Assembly: GCA_948567375.1 (NCBI GenBank)
Contig: OX419755.1
Span: 2,981,001-3,045,000, forward strand
DNA: 64,000 bases
Origin: Lunularia cruciata
Taxonomy: Eukaryota; Streptophyta; Marchantiopsida; Lunulariales; Lunulariaceae
Reading direction: 5' to 3'
Both the position numbers and the translations under genes were made by a program. Position 1 is the stretch's first letter. Each line of letters opens with the position of its first letter. The notes beneath the pieces were generated by a model that was not told the DNA's origin, ran no database searches, and saw nothing but the letters and a program-made list of their open reading frames with translations. Positions 58,401 through 64,000 of this stretch are shown here, piece by piece.

Positions 58401-58870
58401 ATCCTTCTAAACAACACCATCATGTCCTTCTAACACAAGGACTCCAGATGGCAAAACCTCGCACACTCTTAAGATAGTGCGGCCTATAGAAACATCAAGT
58501 GTTGTCGGTGTTGTCTGTTGTAGATATACATAGTCGCTTGGATCAATTGACGGATCAAGGGTCTATAACCTCCTCCTCAAATGGTAGCATAGCATAAAGT
58601 ATCTCTATGTTGAGCAATCGCCAAGTTCTCAAAGGCCATCGGCATCACCCTCCGAAAGATCTCTGCCCACTGAGAACATGCGCTCATCCATACATCGAGG
58701 TCATTCAAGTCCAAAACTACAGTAGCATATCGACGAATGGCTGCAAGTAAATCTGGATCTTGTCCATAGAGTAGAAAGTATGGAAAGAAGGATGCTAAGG
58801 AGGCTTGCCGGCTGAACCGATAGCCCATGGCCAACCAAGGTAATTGAGATCCCAATCTCCCAAGTGGCCT
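58401..58870 (-). pseudogene. F integrase C-terminal domain (decayed)
   Basis: 58855-58577 includes the last core helices (SFFPYFLLYGQDPDL). Then in another frame DYVYLQQTTPTTLDV, GRTILRVCEVLPSGVLVLEG, the SH3-like barrel region, leads in frame to the PHD finger except for one TAG near 58405. Confidence 0.78.
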
Positions 58871-59490
58871 CTCTACAAACCATACTTTTGCAATCCTCTC
58901 TTCACTGTCTGAACCACTCTCTCTGCTAAGCCATCTGCCTCAGGGTGATCTCGGGATGTAGTACAATGATCAATCAAAGCCTTGTCACACAAGACTTAGA
59001 ACTCCCCCAAGAACTCTGTACCCTGATCAGTCAAAACCTCAATTGGTGCACCAAAATGACTAAGAACTTGATCTAGGAACGAGTAAGCTATCCCTTCACT
59101 AGACTTGTCAAGAAGTGCCACCAACTCAATCCACTTGGAGAAGTGCTCCACCATCACCAAAACATACCGATGATGTCTCATAGTCAGTGGTAAAGGTCCA
59201 ACAAAGTCAAAACTCTAATGGTAACCCAATCCCATGATAGGTAGTGGGTGTAACTATGGCGTAGGAGCATTGAATGATGCTCTAACTTGGTCACAAACCA
59301 CACATCTGGCAACAAACTGTTGTACCTCGGTCTGCATATCGTGCCACCAATAATGACTCTGGAGTAAGCTATATGTATGTTTTACTCCAAAATGTCCTAG
59401 CTCCTCATGAGCATGACGGACCAATTGTGGTCTCTGTGATGGAAGTGGTACTACTCGCACTCTACCATCCTCCCATACATGCAAAAGGTG
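58871..59490 (-). pseudogene. F integrase zinc domain and DDE core
   Basis: 59484-59254 holds the HHCC domain (HAHEELGHFGVKHTYSLL, CVVCDQ). The core has D in SFDFVGPLPL (about 59207), D in LTDQGTEFLGEF (59030-58996) and E in HPEADGLAERVVQ (about 58945-58905). 59181-58996 is open. Three or four TAG/TGA stops interrupt it. It would insert F cDNA; target choice might be guided by the PHD finger. Confidence 0.87.
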
Positions 59491-59613
59491 TCAACCTTCC
59501 AATCTGAACCATCTGGCTTGCTGAAGAACACGGTCTCTCTCCTTGGTCCCAACTGTGCCACCCACAACACCAGTGCAAAGATAGTCCATCACTAAGACAT
59601 CATCATGAATGTT

Positions 59614-60642
59614 TCACTGAACTGTACCAATATCTTCACTCTCTGGATCTGTGACCTCAATAACTCCTCTTGTATGCGCTGAGAGAGATACCACCAAAGC
59701 CTCTACAAATATACATAGAAAGGCCGATGCATGCCAACCTGGCACCATCTCCTCATCTGTCTTACCATGCCAACGTGCTCCGGTCTGATCCTGCTGGCTG
59801 GGACATGGGTTTCTACTCAACCCATCTGCATCACGGTTCACCACTCTAGGTCTATGAACAACCGTGAAATCATACTCTTGTAAAATTAGAGCCCATCGTG
59901 CAAGCTTCCTTGAAAGCTTGTCGGACTCCATCAACCACTTTAGCGGCTGATGATCAGTGATGAGAGTGAAGGGGTTACCAAATAGGTAACATCGGAAATG
60001 TGCTACTGCCCAAACTACTGCCAAGCACTCTCCCTCATATGAACTATACTTTGCCTCCGCTGAATTGTTGGAGCAACTAGCATAGGCCACCACAAACTCC
60101 TTCTCCTCATCATCATGTTGGGTGAGCACTGCTCCAAGCCCCAACATACTCCAATCAGTGTGAACCTGAAATGGTACTCCCCTGATCGGTCTCCTCAAAA
60201 TAGGAGCAGATGTCAACCTCTCCTTGAGCTCTACAAAAGCTCTCTCCTGCTCATCTCCCCAACACCACTCCTGTGTAAGCTTGGTCAGCTTCGTCAAGGC
60301 CTTGGCAATGGCACTAAATCCTCTAACATAGCGGCAATAGAAGTTTGCCAACCCAAGGAATGCTCGCACTCTGCTCACATCCGTAGGCCGAGGAATACGT
60401 GCAATAGCTTCCACCTTGGTTTGCTGAACACCAAGTCCTCCAGGGTAGATAGTGTGACCCAAATGCTCAACCTGCTTGTGGAAGAACCTACACTTCCCAG
60501 GATGTAATTTGAGTCCATGAGATCCCAACCTCTCAAACACCTCCAACAACTGTCTCTCATGCTCCTCCATAGTAGTGCTATAAACCAAAATGTCATCAAT
60601 ATAGCACCGAGCAAAATCCAATCCAGCTAGGATCCTATCCAT
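59614..60642 (-). pseudogene. F reverse transcriptase C-terminal half and RNase H (open, 343 codons)
   Basis: One uninterrupted frame with the catalytic strand ARCYIDDILVYSTTMEEHER (YIDD at about residues 14-17), the thumb (VEHLGHTIYPGGLGVQQTKV, GLANFYCRYVRGFS) and a full RNase H: FQVHTDWSMLGLGAVLTQ, KYSSYEGECLAVVWAV, LITDHQPLKWL and the RDADGLSR end. The RNase H acidic residues (D, E, D, D) are present. Upstream it is separated from the rest of RT by a single TAG at about 60649, in a place where CAG (Gln) is usual. Confidence 0.93.
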
Positions 60643-60648
60643 GACCCT

Positions 60649-61353
60649 CTAGAACTCAGCAGGAGCGTTCTTTAACCCAAATGATAAGAACCTCCACTTA
60701 TATAACACATCCTTGCCGTGAGGATCAATAGCCCAAAATGTTGTCTTGGACTTATCCTCCTCCCTGATCGGCAACTGATGATATCCCGCTCGAAGATCCC
60801 AAGTACTGAAGACCTTTGCATGCCCAATCGCATACCGACCAGCCCTGGTCTGTCGGTTGATAGAATGGTAATCTCCACACATCCGCCTATTTGTATAGTT
60901 GCCATGCATATCCTTCTTGGCTGGCATCATTGTCGCTGATGCATACTCTCCATGTGAAATCTCCACCAAACCAGCCTCAAAAAGGTCACTACTCCGGCTC
61001 TGAATTAATGTCCTCTCCATATCACTATATCGATAAGGACGTCGGAAAACTGGTGTGTCGCTAGTCAGCTCAATCCGTATACTAGGTCCCTTCATAGCAC
61101 CCAAATCCTTCATATTGAAGGCAAAACAACTCGTGTGACTCCTCAAGAACCTCCAAACCCTCCATCTTTCCTCTCTTGTAAGCTTGGGTCCAAGATCTGG
61201 CTCCCAAGTATCCTTTGTAACTGTAGTAGGAGTGGAAGACGTACTGACTGACTGTTGCACTAGGCCCTTGGGAGCAATAGTGTCATGCTCCCGACCACTA
61301 GAGGTCCCAACCTCTGTGTGAAAAACTCCCTCCACTCTGGCTGCAAGCTCCAC
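60649..61353 (-). pseudogene. F reverse transcriptase N-terminal half
   Basis: An open stretch with a pre-RT linker (LTREERWRVWRFLRSHTSCF, AFNMKDLGAMKGPSIRIEL), the fingers (DLFEAGLVEISHGEYASATM, MCGDYHSINRQT) and the palm (FSTWDLRAGYHQLPIREEDK, KWRFLSFGLKNAPAEF). F replaces the usual P in the MPFGL-type block. Apart from one stop it is continuous with the downstream YIDD half, so F RT is nearly whole. Confidence 0.92.
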
Positions 61354-61506
61354 ACGTCCTCTAGCTACATCCCATGTGGACCAAGGGTGTAATCCAAGTA
61401 GCCCACGCTCACCTGGATGGACTCCAAGTAGACCACTCTCCCTAGTAGCTACTGGATGTGTCCCAAGAATAACATGTCCACTCGGTCCATCGCCCCCAAC
61501 ATGTGC
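61354..61506 (-). other. Linker between DNMT and RT of F
   Basis: About 50 codons, Gly/His/Pro-rich with repeated LLGVHPG/LLGLHP units; no domain. It may contain the boundary at which the methyltransferase was joined to pol. Confidence 0.5.
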
Positions 61507-62690
61507 CTAAATCGTCTCAATAGGCAGAGGGCTCACAAGTGTCCGAGTGGTGATGCCTATCAAGCACATCCTACGCTGCTTTGCCAAGCCAAGGCTCACA
61601 ATCCAGGTCAAACAGTTCAGGTCCATAGCTTGACCTAACACCTGATGCCTGGATGCCTCTGACATTGCTGGAACAGCAATAATACCGGTGGAAAAACCCA
61701 TCGCCCGCTCTCTCTCATCAGCGTTGGGCTCCACCAACTACTGTAACTGTGAGTCCCAAACTAGTCCAGGTCCTCCCTCTCAAAAAGCATGAGAGCTTGT
61801 GAAACTTATGAGTGTGGGAAGTGCGACTCTAGGCTGTCCAACTAGGTTCACCACTGCCATAGGTGACCTATCAGCCACTAGCACTATTTGAGACTACCAC
61901 CCAACATTCAAGTATCATCAACAAGAATGTGGTCTAGCCGCTGAATCCCATCATAAGCACGCTGTAGAACCTCTCTAGGTAAGAGGTTCATCCACCAAAG
62001 ACAAAGAGAATGAGCCCGTGATCCCACTCTAGCTGCATCTAATAATACAGCAGGTCCCATCCAAGAATGGACCTGATGTGTACTCACCACCACTCTAGTG
62101 CAGAATCACCCATCAAAAGAACATTCTCCAAAAGGTAAGCTAGAGAAACAAACTGATGATCATGCAAATGTCGTAGTATTTGTAACATCTCCCAAAACAC
62201 ACCAGAATGAGGATCCTGAAGACCCAATCCTCTACCAGCACGTGTATGTCCCTGACATGGCCATCCAAAAATCACCAAGTGAATAGGCCCATGTCTCTCT
62301 AGGTCATGCATCCCTAGTAAGGAAATGTCTCCTGGTAGGGCCTTTTGGTAACCTCTGACTGCTGACATCAGTAATAAACCCTGATACCAATAGGCCAAGT
62401 GTGCCACATGATATAGAGAGACTTGCCTAATAGTCTCATCTCTCTCTACATACAAGTACCTCTGTACTTGTATACCTGCCTGTAACACCGCAGCTAGTCC
62501 GGTGCTGATCCTACCAAACAGCTCCAATAGACATATCCCCTCTACTGGATACTGCCAAGCAATGAGTGTGGTATCCAGAGGTGTCAAAGCAATCCCCTCT
62601 GGAGGCTCATCCTCACACTCATCTCCTAATGGTACAAAGGCTCCACTCCAAGCCTGCTGCACCAACTGATTTGCATGCTGCTGCAATGCC
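61507..62690 (-). pseudogene. C5 cytosine DNA methyltransferase domain in element F
   Basis: 62686-62084 has motif I (ICLLELFGRISTGLAAVLQA), motif II (YLYVERDE), motif IV (LVIFGWPCQGHTRAGRGLGL; catalytic Cys at about 62257-62255, intact) with DPHSGVFWEML after it, and motif VI (LLENV, about 62134-62120). After a frameshift near 62090, 62093-61908 has the motif VIII region (LLDAARVGSRAHSLCLWWMN, two Arg lost). 61737-61507 has motifs IX/X (NADERERAMGFSTGI, SEASRHQVLGQAMDLNCLTW). Order and blocks fit a DNMT3-like enzyme that transfers methyl groups from S-adenosylmethionine to cytosine. It lies between protease and RT. Stops at about 61895-61740 and the frameshift inactivate this copy. Confidence 0.9.
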
Positions 62691-63108
62691 TCCTCTTAAC
62701 TCCACAATGGAACATCCAAGGTGGATGGAACAATCCCACTTGTACTCCAAAGCCGAGTGATCTCCGTTGGTACTGGAGTATCCTCTGCATGGGCGTTCCC
62801 CTCCACAAGTTTAGGGTCAAGTCACCAAGCCAAGTAACTGCACCACTGAAAGCTAAAAGTGATGTTGCCATGGTCCCGGACTGTAGTGAGCCAAGACTGC
62901 CACTACTGAAGCGTACTGGTAGGCAACATACCCATCCCTCACCAGACTGCCAACCAGGTCTATAAGAGGCTATCTCCTCCTAATAGTCAATGCTGAAACC
63001 CATGGGATATAACACTGCTCCCCCAACTAGCACATCATATGACTCAACTATCATCGCTATAGCCTGAGCTCTCACCACCAAGCTATCATTCAGATGACCA
63101 GGCTGAAC
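62691..63108 (-). pseudogene. F protease C-terminal region and linker to DNMT
   Basis: Reads VVRAQAIAMIVESYDVLVGG, then AVLYPMGFSIDY, a TAG where TGG is likely, and EEIASYRPGWQSGEG, a conserved-looking retropepsin second half. 62871-62691 continues with MATSLLAFSGAVTWLGDL into the methyltransferase. A few stops. Confidence 0.65.
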
Positions 63109-63540
63109 CTAGACAACAAGCTCTCCACGTGTGATGTACTGTATCGAACAACCACCTAGAGATGTCTGGATCTGAAATGGACACCTCTCCACATCGGTCT
63201 TCCGTAACTCCAAGCCGACCACTGCCGCCTTCTCCAACATAAGGGGCTGCGCACCAGAGTCTAACAAGACTCTTTGTGGTGTATAGACCTTCCTTGAAGG
63301 TCCCACCAAACGGAAAATCCCCCTCTGGTTATCCAATGGGACAATACCAGGTGTGAACCGTGCTCTTTCAAAGGCCGGTCTAGTTGGCAACTCCTCCAGT
63401 CGAGCCACTGCTGCTTGCCATAAACCACTGGTTGTTGAACGGATCCCATGCTCCTCAACCAAGTCAGCTCCACTACCAACCACCTCTGCTCTAGTAGTAG
63501 GAATTGCACCATCCCTACTCTCACACAACGTGGCAGCCAA
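63109..63540 (-). pseudogene. F aspartic protease, active-site half
   Basis: The open stretch contains RVLLDSGAQPLMLEKAAVVG, the D-S-G-A active-site strand of retropepsins, with a preceding hydrophobic strand (GIVPLDNQRGIFRLVG). The frame is shared with the gag end at 63918-63541, separated by one TAG at 63541-63543. Confidence 0.82.
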
Positions 63541-63918
63541 CTAGAATACTGGGGTTGGGTCAACTCCCAATGTAAACATATCACTGGCCAAAAACAAAGG
63601 ACGCCGCATAATCAGGTGAGCCGCCTCCAACATCATGCTAGACTCAGTCTGTGTAGTAGCAAGGGGCTGACTAGCAGGTAGTCCATCATGAACTCCATTA
63701 CCACCTACCACACTTGCACTGGGACGTCTAGGAACCATGGATGTTGTTTGCAATGCCTCAGATAGCATGAAAGACTGCGGAAGTCTAACTTGTCTCCCAA
63801 CCTCTCCTCTTTGTGGGTCCAACTCCACTGATGCTCCTCTAGGCTCTAGAGCACGTACTGCACTCCTAGTCATTGCTGCAGATGCATCCACCTGTGCTAC
63901 TCCGCACATGAAGTCCAA
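63541..63918 (-). pseudogene. F gag C-terminal or gag-protease linker
   Basis: An open frame, Ala/Ser/Arg-rich (RSAVRALEPRGASVELDPQR, LMLEAAHLIMRRPL), without a zinc knuckle in the window. By position it is the end of gag or the gag-protease linker. It continues past the right edge. Confidence 0.55.
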
Positions 63919-64000
63919 AGCATCTCTATCACAAGCATATGAGGTGGAAGCCTCAGCACCCGAATCTGATCTCCTCTAAGCAATAGCCATACTAGCCAAT

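Larger units (their letters stand above)
57343..64000 (-). mobile_element. Element F: Ty3/Gypsy retrotransposon with DNMT and PHD finger
   Basis: Minus-strand order from the right edge: gag end and protease (63918-62700), C5 cytosine methyltransferase (62690-61507), RT (61353-60500), RNase H (60500-59614), integrase (59484-58400), PHD finger (58313-58179), polypurine tract and LTR (58018-57343). It is the least decayed retroelement here; RT and RNase H have a single stop between 61353 and 59614. The 5' end is outside the window. It lies in A2. Confidence 0.87.

Noticed and set aside
1..64000. CRISPR arrays, bacterial operons, riboswitches and rRNA or tRNA genes
   Set aside because: None seen. 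The repeats are LTRs, tandem arrays or TIRs, and the genome is nuclear plant DNA.

Overview
This window is nuclear DNA of a land plant. It is mostly nested, decayed Ty3/Gypsy LTR retrotransposons around one intact single-copy gene, an intron-rich ABCG half-transporter at 39224-42203 with seven exons and all introns GT-AG. The retained introns in this ABCG clade, a DNMT3-like methyltransferase inside one retroelement, and elements with plant-type chromodomains suggest a non-seed plant such as a bryophyte, lycophyte or fern. That assignment is inference; no marker in the window fixes the species.

Layout, left to right. 1-2905: 3' part of a chromovirus (family A, + strand) with reverse transcriptase (RT), RNase H, integrase (IN), chromodomain and a 3' LTR. 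2906-8719: element C (- strand) with gag, protease (PR), RT, RNase H and a 684-bp LTR; A lies in C. 8720-13830: element D (+ strand), another chromovirus, which C enters on the left and which is split inside its integrase by about 2.2 kb of unassigned DNA. 15605-22414: element B1 (- strand), LTR to LTR, whose integrase is lost by an internal deletion that joins RT to an additional 3' ORF (aORF). 22415-24715: a second B unit (B2) sharing the middle LTR. 24716-30316: a third B copy (B3) in inverted orientation with a long aORF and its 3' LTR. 30317-34880: unrecognised coding remnants (G) cut by a solo C LTR.

34880-46000 is the low-repeat island with the ABCG gene, a 589-bp MITE-like element and three foldback hairpins. 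46000-47600: a fourth B aORF fragment and a C LTR fragment. 47735-57342: a second family A element (A2, - strand), cut by a 6.4-kb foldback transposon (E, 49280-55679) with about 275-bp terminal inverted repeats and arms that pair, with much divergence, to a central hairpin. 57343-64000: element F (- strand), a Ty3/Gypsy element with the order gag/PR, C5 cytosine DNA methyltransferase, RT, RNase H, integrase, PHD finger. F runs off the right edge.

Most interesting: (1) F carries both a DNA methyltransferase and a PHD finger, so it may write and read chromatin marks; (2) family A LTRs hold dense heat-shock-element-like GAA/TTC arrays just upstream of the TATA box; (3) family B carries a long, recurrent aORF in four copies that I cannot assign; (4) E is a giant palindrome. 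Apart from ABCG, nearly every coding region is broken by stops and frameshifts, many explicable as C-to-T or G-to-A transitions.
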